Below, piece after piece: positions 17,786-25,462 of a stretch of DNA of 64,000 nucleotides. The translations under genes were made by a program, and so were the position numbers. The DNA lies in NCBI GenBank assembly GCA_937967455.1, contig CALCJK010000003.1, forward strand, positions 1-64,000. Reading direction: 5' to 3'. Below the pieces are notes generated by a model that worked only from the letters and a program-made list of their open reading frames with translations, ran no database searches and was not told the DNA's origin. Numbering within the stretch: position 1 is the first letter of the stretch; each line of letters opens with the position of its first letter. Source of the DNA: an uncultured bacterium. Lineage in GTDB: Bacteria; Bacteroidota; Ignavibacteria; UBA10030; BY39.

Positions 17786-18789
17786 TTTGTTGTATTATTC
17801 TGTGAGTTTCGGTAATCTATTAGTGCTTGTTCAATTCGGTTTAGGAATTCGGCTGAGTAGAGTTTATTAACAAGAGATTGTCTGGCTTTACGACCAATTT
17901 CTTCGTATTCAAGTATTTGTTTTTCAGATTGTGGGGAGTTAAAAATCAAACCCTGTTTTTTAAAGGTTTGTAAAGCTTTTTCGTTATCAATTCTGCTTAA
18001 TTCTGTAAGTTTCGTCATGTATTTTTTCCCGTTGCGTAAAAGTATTTCTTTTAAATCGGGAGGTAACTGATCATACATTTTTTTTGAAATTACAACAGCT
18101 CCACAAGCATCCGCAAGTGGAAGTGTAAAAATGTATTTAACCCGTGTCCACCACTGTAGACCCAGGGCTGCAAGTGGAGAGGTGTATACACCATCTATTA
18201 ATTTTGTTTGAAGTGAAGTTAACACATCTGTTACTGATAATGGTATAGGTGTAATCCCGAGTGATTTGAAAGTAGCTTCAGCAATAGGATCGCCTTCCCA
18301 TGCCCACATTTTAACATTTTTCATATCTTCTTTTTTAGTAACTGGTGTATTTGTAAATACATAAACAAATCCGACTTCTGCCCAGCCAAGTAGGATATAT
18401 CCACCTTGTTCAAAAGCTGTGTTAAATTCTTTATCAAATTTCTGATAAATGTAATCTACTTCATCATAGCCTCTAAATAAGAATGGAGAATCAAGTATAC
18501 GTACTTGTGGTGCTATTTCACCTATACCAACGCCAGTAATACCAGCGCTGTGTAGCTGACCTAATCGAATTTTTCTTAAAACATCTTTTTCATCACCCTG
18601 TACACCACCAGCGTAGATTTTAAAACCAAGCTTGCCATTGCTTTCTTTTCTGATTGCTGCATCATATTCTTTCATAATGTTCATCCAGGTAGTTCCATCA
18701 GGTGCTAAAGTAGCAAATTTAATAATATACTGTTGAGAATAGCTAATTGAGCTAATCAAAATCAGAAAAAGTAATTTTATAATATTCAA
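17782..18789 (-). CDS. dctP: TRAP transporter substrate-binding protein (DctP/TatP type)
   Basis: Periplasmic solute receptor, 335 residues, with a signal peptide ending ISYSQ. The mature start IIKFATLAPDGTTW is typical of the DctP family. Around residue 163 the segment KMWAWEGDPIAEATF replaces the usual arginine-bearing strand that grips the substrate carboxylate in sialic-acid and dicarboxylate receptors, so the ligand may not be a simple organic acid. The LQTKLIDGVYTSPLAAL segment is conserved. Pairing with TatT next door suggests the TPAT variant described in Treponema, in which the receptor joins a TPR lipoprotein. Confidence 0.9.
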   Translation of the reverse strand: MNIIKLLFLILISSISYSQQYIIKFATLAPDGTTWMNIMKEYDAAIRKESNGKLGFKIYAGGVQGDEKDVLRKIRLGQLHSAGITGVGIGEIAPQVRILDSPFLFRGYDEVDYIYQKFDKEFNTAFEQGGYILLGWAEVGFVYVFTNTPVTKKEDMKNVKMWAWEGDPIAEATFKSLGITPIPLSVTDVLTSLQTKLIDGVYTSPLAALGLQWWTRVKYIFTLPLADACGAVVISKKMYDQLPPDLKEILLRNGKKYMTKLTELSRIDNEKALQTFKKQGLIFNSPQSEKQILEYEEIGRKARQSLVNKLYSAEFLNRIEQALIDYRNSQNNTTK

Positions 18790-18801
18790 GAATGGTCTCC
18801 T

Positions 18802-19653
18802 TTAAAATAGTTCATCAAATTTGTTTCTTAATATTTCAGCTTTTTTCTTTGCAATTGCATTAGAGAGTTTAGCTTCAGGCAGAATATCCAAATTGGTCTC
18901 ATCGATTTTACTAAGAAGGTCCTGGTATAATACTGGATCTTGGATTTGCACTGCATAGGTTTTAGCATAATAAACATAAGTCATTAAAAATTTACCGGAA
19001 TTGATAGATAGACATTTTTCGAAATGTTTTTTTGATTCTTCTGGATTTCCACCAAATATTTTTGGGCGACCCCCATAAAGTGCACCTAAAAAGAAATGTG
19101 CCCCACCGTAATAATATTTTTCATCAACTTTGATGATGTATTTCATTATAGCTTCTACTTTTGGAAGGTCTGCCAATGCATCAGGTTGTGTTAAGTTTAA
19201 ATTAATATAACTTCCCCAAGCTACTGCAGTCCAGAAAAGTGCTGGTATGTCTGATTTACCAAAAGAGAGGAGGGAATTTTCAAAACTATTGAGATTTGCA
19301 TTATCGTCGAAATGCTTGTTTTTTTTTAGTAATTTAATTCCATATTCTTTAGCTCTTAAATAAAATGTTTTGGCTCTATCGACATCAATGTCTTCTACAA
19401 ATCCAAGTGCATAACTTGAATATCCAGTGCAGAGCAGTTGTAATATTTCGGAATTATTTGGATCTGATTTAATCATTGCTTCAAGTAGTTTTAGATTTGA
19501 AGCTATACTTTTTTCTGCAAGCTCGAGGTCAGATTCTTCGTTTAATACCGCAAATCCGTTGTTCATAATATCACCCATCGAACGAACGGCTAATTTTTGA
19601 ATGCTACAACCTGAAATTAAAATTATTAATAAAATTGATAATTTGATTCTCAT
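18802..19653 (-). CDS. tatT: TRAP-associated TatT lipoprotein
   Basis: A 283-residue lipoprotein (lipobox LISGCS) with helical TPR-like repeats, including the PALFWTAVAWGSYINL segment of the TatT family. In Treponema TatT forms a trimer that binds the TRAP receptor and has been suggested to help pass hydrophobic ligands. Here it is the first gene of the TRAP operon, 12 bases ahead of dctP. A strong promoter lies 12 bases upstream of the start. The ligand is unknown. Confidence 0.85.
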   Translation of the reverse strand: MRIKLSILLIILISGCSIQKLAVRSMGDIMNNGFAVLNEESDLELAEKSIASNLKLLEAMIKSDPNNSEILQLLCTGYSSYALGFVEDIDVDRAKTFYLRAKEYGIKLLKKNKHFDDNANLNSFENSLLSFGKSDIPALFWTAVAWGSYINLNLTQPDALADLPKVEAIMKYIIKVDEKYYYGGAHFFLGALYGGRPKIFGGNPEESKKHFEKCLSINSGKFLMTYVYYAKTYAVQIQDPVLYQDLLSKIDETNLDILPEAKLSNAIAKKKAEILRNKFDELF

Positions 19654-19664
19654 ATTAATCGTTT

Positions 19665-19695
19665 CAAATATAATTAATGATTTTGAATATTCAAA
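19665..19695 (-). promoter_or_regulatory. Promoter of the TRAP operon (TTTG-N19-TATATTTG)
   Basis: On the minus strand TTTG (complement of 19692-19695) is followed after 19 bases by TATATTTG (complement of 19665-19672), a perfect match to the Bacteroidota consensus TAnnTTTG. It lies 12 bases from the tatT start codon, so the leader would be very short. Confidence 0.6.
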
Positions 19696-19696
19696 A
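19681..19696. promoter_or_regulatory. Perfect 16-bp palindrome over the -33 element
   Basis: TTTTGAATATTCAAAA is a perfect palindrome that covers the -33 TTTG of the TRAP promoter. It is a plausible operator for a dimeric regulator, although no regulator gene is adjacent and AT-rich sequence raises the chance expectation. Confidence 0.35.
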
Positions 19697-19789
19697 ATAA
19701 CCGAATTAATTTAGAGATTGTGACTAAAAACACAGCGTAGATAAAATATCTTTTTTAAATTTAAACTGTAAAAAAATTTAAGTATTATT

Positions 19790-19912
19790 ATGAATAAAAA
19801 TATTATTGATTTTAAAGATAGAATATTCAATCTATCAATGTATGTAGCTGGAGTATTATTTTTATTAATTGTCGTAATTTTTGCCGTAAGGATGCTGATA
19901 CAAACTTTTTAG
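19790..19912 (+). CDS. Possible 40-residue single-helix membrane protein
   Basis: An ATG-initiated frame encodes a 40-residue product. It has a charged N-terminus (KNIIDFKDRIFN) followed by one clean hydrophobic helix (YVAGVLFLLIVVIFAV) and a short basic end. The layout is that of genuine small membrane proteins. The frame runs 4 bases into the 3' end of the convergent large gene. No convincing ribosome binding site or promoter is seen, so it remains a candidate. The rest of this gap (19697-19789) shows nothing else. Confidence 0.35.
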   Translation: MNKNIIDFKDRIFNLSMYVAGVLFLLIVVIFAVRMLIQTF

Positions 19913-22900
19913 AAATCAGTACCCAGTGAAATGTAGTATTTTGGTCTTGAAGTTGCCTGTAAATCAAACCACCAAGCGACATCCAATTTTACCAAAAATC
20001 CTAAAAATATGAATCTTATACCGTAGCCTGTGCCACCCAGCAAGTCTTTCATATATGTGCCATTTTCGTTTTTAGCAAAGGCTTGAAAATCTTTTTTACT
20101 ATACCAGGCAGATCCTAAATCAAGGAAGAACACACCCGTAAGAGTTTGCCAGAAAACTGGCAATGGTCCTGCTGATAAATAACCGAGTAGAGGGAATCTA
20201 AATTCTGTGTTGATTAAAAAATATTTTGTTCCAATTTTAGTATTGTAAATATATCCACGAAGTGGAACACCTGAAGTCAAAAATAGAAAGTCCTCTGCAT
20301 TCTCGAAAGGAATGCTGTTATTTGTGAATTTGCGATTAATCCAATTATCGACTCCACCAACGATAAATCTTTGTGGATCTTTTCCATAACTACCACCAAA
20401 TGCAAATCTCTGAACAAGAATGTAATTTTTCCATATTTTAAAATAAGTGCGATAATCTGCTAAAATTGAAACGAAACTTAATCCATCGGAGGTAACTTTT
20501 GGAGTGCCATAAGTCGTGAAATTGTACCTGGTTCCATTAGCGGGTGATGTGTAACCCCACAAAGTATTATCATGAATATAACTTAAAGAAGTAAGCAATA
20601 AGTTTCTTCTCTGAATTGGTTCGAATGGATTATCTAAATTTTCTTTTGTTATAACGAAGTAATTTAATCCAAGATCAATTCTGTTAAATTTTGTAATTGG
20701 ATATGATCCACCAACCGATGCACCATAAGTTCTAAATCTGTATAGATCTCCATAATATGAATCACCCAAAATTATGAATCTTGCACTATGAAAAGCTTGG
20801 AACATATAATCAATTCGATGTGGTAGATTATAGTAAGCAAGAATATAATCGCTATTTTTTAAATCACCATTTAAATTTGTTAAGAAGAAAATTTGATGAT
20901 CACCCATCATATCACTAAAAGCCATTATGGTAGAACCAAGGACACCATAATATGTATTGAAACCTGCAGTTCCATATATTATATCGGGAGAAAAATTTAG
21001 TTTGTATTTATTAATAATGTAATTTCCTTCTTCATCCAGATTATTTAGCAAGGTAAATGTAGTTGTCGTATCTATTTTATTCACTAAATTGGTTTCAGGA
21101 ATTGAAGGTGTGAATATATAGTTTCTGAAATCTACTTTTATATCTTTTCCGTATAATTCAGTAGTGTCTTCAATAATTGTGGATATGAGTATGTCGTCAC
21201 TAACTTTTAATGTGTCTGATTTTTTCTCTAATTCAGATATATGGTATTTTTGTGATTTTTGTTTTATGAATTCAGTTGGTTCTAAATTTTCGGTTATAAG
21301 TTTTCTTTCGAGAGGTGTACGCATCAGAAATATATCAAATCCACCCTTTATTAGTGAGGCAAAGGTTAATTTATTTTTATCCTTTGTAATGGAAATTTGA
21401 TAAACACCTGAAATAGAGTTTGTTAATGGTATATATTTTTTTGTATCAAGATTTAATGAATAAATATTGTTAATTCCATTTAAATCTGAAACGAAAAGTA
21501 ATGTGTTTGAATCGGCTGCAACGGGGGAGGTTTCATCACTTCCTGGTATTGTTAGAACACTTACTATTTGCTTTGATTCAATTTGAATACAAAATAAATC
21601 CTTATCAAAATCTTTCACATTTTCAATATTATGCTTATAAAATGGTTTATCTAATGTAAAATTGTGTCGATCAGATATGAAATAAATAGATTTCCCATCA
21701 GATGAAAATGCTGGATCTGAATCGCTATAGATATCATTAGTTAGATTTTCTGCTTTGTCTGTGTTGAGATCATAAATGTAAATATCGGATTGTTTATGGT
21801 TATGTCCAACAAATGCAAGTTTATCACCGTAAGGTGACCAGTCTATTGAGCTAATTCCGTCAAGATTTATTTTAAGTTTATTTTGCTTTCCTGTGGCTAT
21901 ATCAATCAATATGATTGCATCCTGTCCCTTGCTTTTTGCTGATAATGCAATCTGTTTTCCATCAGGAGACCATGCCATGCCCGGAGTTAGTAGATGTAAT
22001 TCCTCAAAATCTGCTGTTCTTTGACCTTTTACAAGTTTCTTTTCAATCTTACCATCTATTGCATCCATAATGAAAACGTCAAAGTAATCATCCCGATTTG
22101 AAATAAAAGCGATTCTATCCCCTTGAGGAGAAATAGTTGGACTTGTGTTATAAAAGCTACCATCTTTTGTATGGTTAGTTAATTGTCGTGCAAAATCAGT
22201 GGGGTCTTCTCTCTTTGCAATGTCAGGCCAGTACTGAACTTTCATATCCTTTTGCCACTTTTCATTTAACTCTTTTAAACCAAGTCCAATTGTTGATCTG
22301 AAACCCTGTTCAACACTTCTGGTGGCTTTAATTCTATTTAATATTTCACCAATTTTTTGTTCGCCATATTTATTTGCAATCCAGTTCCATATTGCCTGAC
22401 CTCCTCTATATGCAAAATATCCATAAAGGTAATCTATTGGTGGGAGATTTTCATGTATAACAGCATCTCGAATAAACATATCTGAATTTACATCCCACTT
22501 GAGGGCTTCATATTCTGAGAGTCCTTCATTAAACCACAGTGGAAGTTGTAACATAATATTATTTGCTATAATAGATTGCAATGAACCACCATAGAACATA
22601 TCATTAATAACTGCATGAACAAGTTCATGATGAATTACATGCCTGAATTTCTTATAATCACCTTCAAATGGAATCACAATACGATTTTTAAACAATTCTG
22701 TAACACCACCTATACCTTCCTCAAGGTATTCGTATATAACATTTGTTTGTTGAAAGTCGTTATGCGAATTGTAAACAATAATTGGGATTCTATTTGTTAT
22801 CTGATAACGAAAGTTTTTACTAATTGAACGATATGCTGCTTCAGCCGCATCTGCTGTAAATTCAGCAATTGAATAGCCATCATCAAAAAAGTAAACATCA

Positions 22901-23034
22901 AAATGTGAAGATTGTATGAAGTATGTATTAAATTTTTTGTATTGTACTTTATTCTTCCCAAAAATGTTCTCTTGTGAATAAACATTGATTGAGAATATTA
23001 ATATTAAAATAAAATAAAATGTTCTGTATTTCAT
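19909..23034 (-). CDS. Metallopeptidase-MA / TolB-propeller / outer-membrane-barrel fusion
   Basis: A 1041-residue exported protein with three parts. Residues ~1-250 follow a signal peptide (INVYSQ) and carry the zincin motif HHELVHAV near residue 135 with NEGLSEYEAL about 30 residues later, as in peptidase-MA-like gluzincins. Residues ~280-580 contain PD40/TolB-type propeller repeats (ISPQGDRIAFISNRDD, SWSPYGDKLAFVG, FSSDGKSIYFISD). Residues ~670-1041 resemble an Omp85/surface-antigen barrel, with FIVGGVDNW and GYGIRF near the end and a terminal F. It overlaps the upstream methyltransferase gene by 4 bases. Its substrate is unknown; an outer-membrane protease with the barrel as anchor is inferred. 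Confidence 0.75.
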   Translation of the reverse strand: MKYRTFYFILILIFSINVYSQENIFGKNKVQYKKFNTYFIQSSHFDVYFFDDGYSIAEFTADAAEAAYRSISKNFRYQITNRIPIIVYNSHNDFQQTNVIYEYLEEGIGGVTELFKNRIVIPFEGDYKKFRHVIHHELVHAVINDMFYGGSLQSIIANNIMLQLPLWFNEGLSEYEALKWDVNSDMFIRDAVIHENLPPIDYLYGYFAYRGGQAIWNWIANKYGEQKIGEILNRIKATRSVEQGFRSTIGLGLKELNEKWQKDMKVQYWPDIAKREDPTDFARQLTNHTKDGSFYNTSPTISPQGDRIAFISNRDDYFDVFIMDAIDGKIEKKLVKGQRTADFEELHLLTPGMAWSPDGKQIALSAKSKGQDAIILIDIATGKQNKLKINLDGISSIDWSPYGDKLAFVGHNHKQSDIYIYDLNTDKAENLTNDIYSDSDPAFSSDGKSIYFISDRHNFTLDKPFYKHNIENVKDFDKDLFCIQIESKQIVSVLTIPGSDETSPVAADSNTLLFVSDLNGINNIYSLNLDTKKYIPLTNSISGVYQISITKDKNKLTFASLIKGGFDIFLMRTPLERKLITENLEPTEFIKQKSQKYHISELEKKSDTLKVSDDILISTIIEDTTELYGKDIKVDFRNYIFTPSIPETNLVNKIDTTTTFTLLNNLDEEGNYIINKYKLNFSPDIIYGTAGFNTYYGVLGSTIMAFSDMMGDHQIFFLTNLNGDLKNSDYILAYYNLPHRIDYMFQAFHSARFIILGDSYYGDLYRFRTYGASVGGSYPITKFNRIDLGLNYFVITKENLDNPFEPIQRRNLLLTSLSYIHDNTLWGYTSPANGTRYNFTTYGTPKVTSDGLSFVSILADYRTYFKIWKNYILVQRFAFGGSYGKDPQRFIVGGVDNWINRKFTNNSIPFENAEDFLFLTSGVPLRGYIYNTKIGTKYFLINTEFRFPLLGYLSAGPLPVFWQTLTGVFFLDLGSAWYSKKDFQAFAKNENGTYMKDLLGGTGYGIRFIFLGFLVKLDVAWWFDLQATSRPKYYISLGTDF

Positions 23035-23840
23035 TTTACACCTAATTTTTTTGTTTTATAATTTGCTAAGATAATAGCACATGCTGATGCTACATTCAAA
23101 GATTCAGCTTTTCCATATCTTGGTATCGTAATTTTTTCATCAGATGCCTGAATTAATTCACCTGAGATGCCATCAGCTTCACTACCAAATATAATCAATG
23201 TCTTATTATGAAATATGGTTTTTTCCAAACTTATTCCATCTAAGGTAGTAGAATATATTTTATAACCATTGTTCCTGAGATTATTTATTACTGACAAAAG
23301 CTCTAAATTATCAATAATTGTTAAATGGAAAATTGAACCCATTGAAGCCCGTAAAACTTTAGGATTGTACAAGTCAGCGCTTTCCTTGCTTATCAATACT
23401 GCATCTACTGCAAACCAGTCACATATTCTAAGTATCGTTCCTAAATTTCCAGGATCAGATATCCTATCAAGTGCTACCATTACCGATGATTGGATATTTT
23501 TGTTACAGATATGGTTTAAATTTGAAGATTTTTTTTTAATGACTGCCATAATACCTTGAGATGTGACTGTATCGCACAATTTTTCAAACTCTTTGGTTTT
23601 TACTAAAAAGCAAGGGATTTCTTTCTTATTTGCTATTAGTATTTGATTTTTTATCTGGGAATCGGTTTCGGAGTTATCCCTTATTAGTAAATATTCAATT
23701 TGCCAGTCGGAATTTAAAGCTTCTGAAACTAATCTTTTACCTTCAATTATGAATTTTTTTTCTAAATCTCTGTATTTTTTTGCTTTTAGCTTTGATATAT
23801 TAGTTATTATTGATCTGGATATTTTTGCAACTTGCATCAT
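23031..23840 (-). CDS. RNA 2'-O-methyltransferase, TrmH/SpoU family
   Basis: A 269-residue SAM-dependent methyltransferase of rRNA or tRNA ribose. The N-terminal ~95 residues form the RNA-binding substrate domain. The SpoU knot domain follows with DRISDPGNLGTILRICDWF near residue 130, FGSEADGISGEL near 217 and IPRYGKAESLNVASACAII near the C-terminus. The target (such as 23S rRNA G2251) cannot be fixed from sequence. A promoter lies just upstream, and the stop overlaps the start of the large fusion gene, so both are read from one transcript. Confidence 0.9.
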   Translation of the reverse strand: MMQVAKISRSIITNISKLKAKKYRDLEKKFIIEGKRLVSEALNSDWQIEYLLIRDNSETDSQIKNQILIANKKEIPCFLVKTKEFEKLCDTVTSQGIMAVIKKKSSNLNHICNKNIQSSVMVALDRISDPGNLGTILRICDWFAVDAVLISKESADLYNPKVLRASMGSIFHLTIIDNLELLSVINNLRNNGYKIYSTTLDGISLEKTIFHNKTLIIFGSEADGISGELIQASDEKITIPRYGKAESLNVASACAIILANYKTKKLGVK

Positions 23841-23845
23841 CGTTA

Positions 23846-23876
23846 GAAATATAGATAATTAAGTTTTTAATTCAAA
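23846..23876 (-). promoter_or_regulatory. Putative promoter of the methyltransferase/fusion gene pair
   Basis: On the minus strand TTTG (complement of 23873-23876), 19 bases and TATATTTC (complement of 23846-23853) end 6 bases before the ATG at 23840. The last base departs from the TAnnTTTG consensus. It is divergent to the rfaE1 promoter in the same gap. The short leader would make this a near-leaderless message. Confidence 0.4.
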
Positions 23877-23889
23877 ATTATTTAACTTA

Positions 23890-23921
23890 TTTGAAAGTAA
23901 ATGAGTTTATGCATATATTTA
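23890..23921 (+). promoter_or_regulatory. Putative promoter of the rfaE1 operon
   Basis: TTTG at 23890-23893, a 20-base spacer and TATATTTA at 23914-23921 lie 31 bases before rfaE1. This is the same layout as the nuoJ promoter. Confidence 0.45.
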
Positions 23922-23951
23922 AATTAAAATGTTAAACAAAATATACGTTTT

Positions 23952-24962
23952 ATGCAAATACCAGAAAAAAGGCTTGAAGAAATTTTCAACAATTTTAAAA
24001 ATAAGAATATTGGAATAATTGGTGATTTAATGTTAGATCGGTATTTGTGGGGAAATATTAGTCGTATTTCTCCGGAGGCACCTGTTCCAATAGTTGAAAT
24101 TAATAATGAATCCAATAGATTAGGAGGTGCTGCTAATGTAGCTAACAATATAAAATCTTTAGGTGGCATAGCACAAATTTTGGGAGTTATTGGTGATGAT
24201 GAAGACGGTAAAATTTTGTATAAAATTTTGAAAAATACAGGTTTTGAAATTGAAGGAGTGGTTTTTGATCGAACAAGACCTACAACCGTAAAGACAAGAG
24301 TTATTGCGCACAAGCAACATGTTGTGCGTGTAGATAAGGAAGATAGAAGGGATATATCAGATGAGATTGAAGAGAAAATTTTAGATAATTTAAGAAACAA
24401 AATTAAAAATCTTCATGCTGTTATTATTGAAGATTACAACAAGGGTTTAATAACAAAAAGTTTAATATATGGTATAATCGAAATTTGCAATAAAAATGGA
24501 GTAATAGTAAATGTAGATCCAAAGTATAATAATTTTTTTGAGTTTAAAAATGTAACAGTATTTAAGCCCAATCGCAAAGAAACTGAAGATGCACTTGGGA
24601 TTAAATTGGCCGATGAAGAATCCTATAAACAAGCTACTGAGAGGATCTCTGAACTTTTAAATGCAAATGCTGTAATTATTACACGTGGTGAAGAGGGAAT
24701 GAGCATCAGGATTAAACATGATGAGTTTTATACCATACCAACTACTGCTCGTAAGGTTGCAGATGTATCTGGTGCTGGAGATACAGTAATTTCAACTCTC
24801 ACTATCGCAATGGCAGCAGGGGCAAACATCCACGAAGCTGCAATTATGGCAAACACAGCAGGTGGAATTGTATGTGGCGAAGTGGGTATTGTTCCAATTG
24901 ATAAAAATGAGCTCTATGAGGTTTTACTGGAAGATATGAATCATAGAAAGAGAAGAAAATGA
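23952..24962 (+). CDS. rfaE1: D-glycero-beta-D-manno-heptose-7-phosphate kinase (RfaE domain I)
   Basis: Carbohydrate kinase of the PfkB/ribokinase fold, 336 residues, which phosphorylates heptose 7-phosphate on the way to ADP-heptose for the LPS core. Conserved stretches are GDLMLDRYLWG near residue 22, RLGGAANVANNI near 57, and the C-terminal anion hole and catalytic base DVSGAGDTVISTL near 272. In E. coli this domain is fused to the adenylyltransferase as HldE; here the two are separate and 8 bases apart. Confidence 0.93.
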   Translation: MQIPEKRLEEIFNNFKNKNIGIIGDLMLDRYLWGNISRISPEAPVPIVEINNESNRLGGAANVANNIKSLGGIAQILGVIGDDEDGKILYKILKNTGFEIEGVVFDRTRPTTVKTRVIAHKQHVVRVDKEDRRDISDEIEEKILDNLRNKIKNLHAVIIEDYNKGLITKSLIYGIIEICNKNGVIVNVDPKYNNFFEFKNVTVFKPNRKETEDALGIKLADEESYKQATERISELLNANAVIITRGEEGMSIRIKHDEFYTIPTTARKVADVSGAGDTVISTLTIAMAAGANIHEAAIMANTAGGIVCGEVGIVPIDKNELYEVLLEDMNHRKRRK

Positions 24963-24970
24963 GATGATTT

Positions 24971-25462
24971 ATGGGACAAATTGTAGAAATAAAAGAAATT
25001 AAAATATTAAGTGAAAAATTCAGAAAAAATAACCAAAAAATTGTTTTTACAAATGGCGTCTTTGATATTTTACACCGTGGTCATATAGAGTATTTGATAA
25101 AAGCAAAAAACTTGGGGGATATATTAATTGTTGGAATCAATTCTGACGACTCTGTTAAAAAAATTAAAGGTAACAAGAGACCTATTGTCCAACAAGAAGA
25201 TAGAGCTTATTTACTTTCTAATATCTCTTGTGTTGATTATGTTTGTATCTTTAATGAAGAAACACCATTAAATCTGATTAGTGAAATAATTCCTGATGTT
25301 TTAGTAAAAGGTGCAGATTGGGATAAAAATAATATAGTCGGAAAGGATATTGTTGAAAGTCATGGGGGTAAGGTGGAAACTATAGAATTCATACCACAGC
25401 GCTCAACAAGTGACATAATTGATATAATAATCAAGAGATATTGTAAACAGATAGATAAATGA
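24971..25462 (+). CDS. rfaE2: Heptose-1-phosphate adenylyltransferase (RfaE domain II)
   Basis: A 163-residue nucleotidyltransferase that joins AMP to heptose 1-phosphate. It has the TNGVFDILHRGHIEYL motif near residue 27 (HxGH-type nucleotide site) and RSTSDIIDII near the C-terminus. It follows the kinase gene directly and completes the split HldE pair. Four bases overlap with the TamB-like gene, linking LPS precursor supply to envelope assembly in one operon. Confidence 0.93.
   Translation: MGQIVEIKEIKILSEKFRKNNQKIVFTNGVFDILHRGHIEYLIKAKNLGDILIVGINSDDSVKKIKGNKRPIVQQEDRAYLLSNISCVDYVCIFNEETPLNLISEIIPDVLVKGADWDKNNIVGKDIVESHGGKVETIEFIPQRSTSDIIDIIIKRYCKQIDK

Noticed and set aside
23924-24400. 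Minus-strand frame of 158 codons over rfaE1
   Set aside because: It covers the conserved kinase coding sequence and shows Ser/Leu-rich shadow composition.
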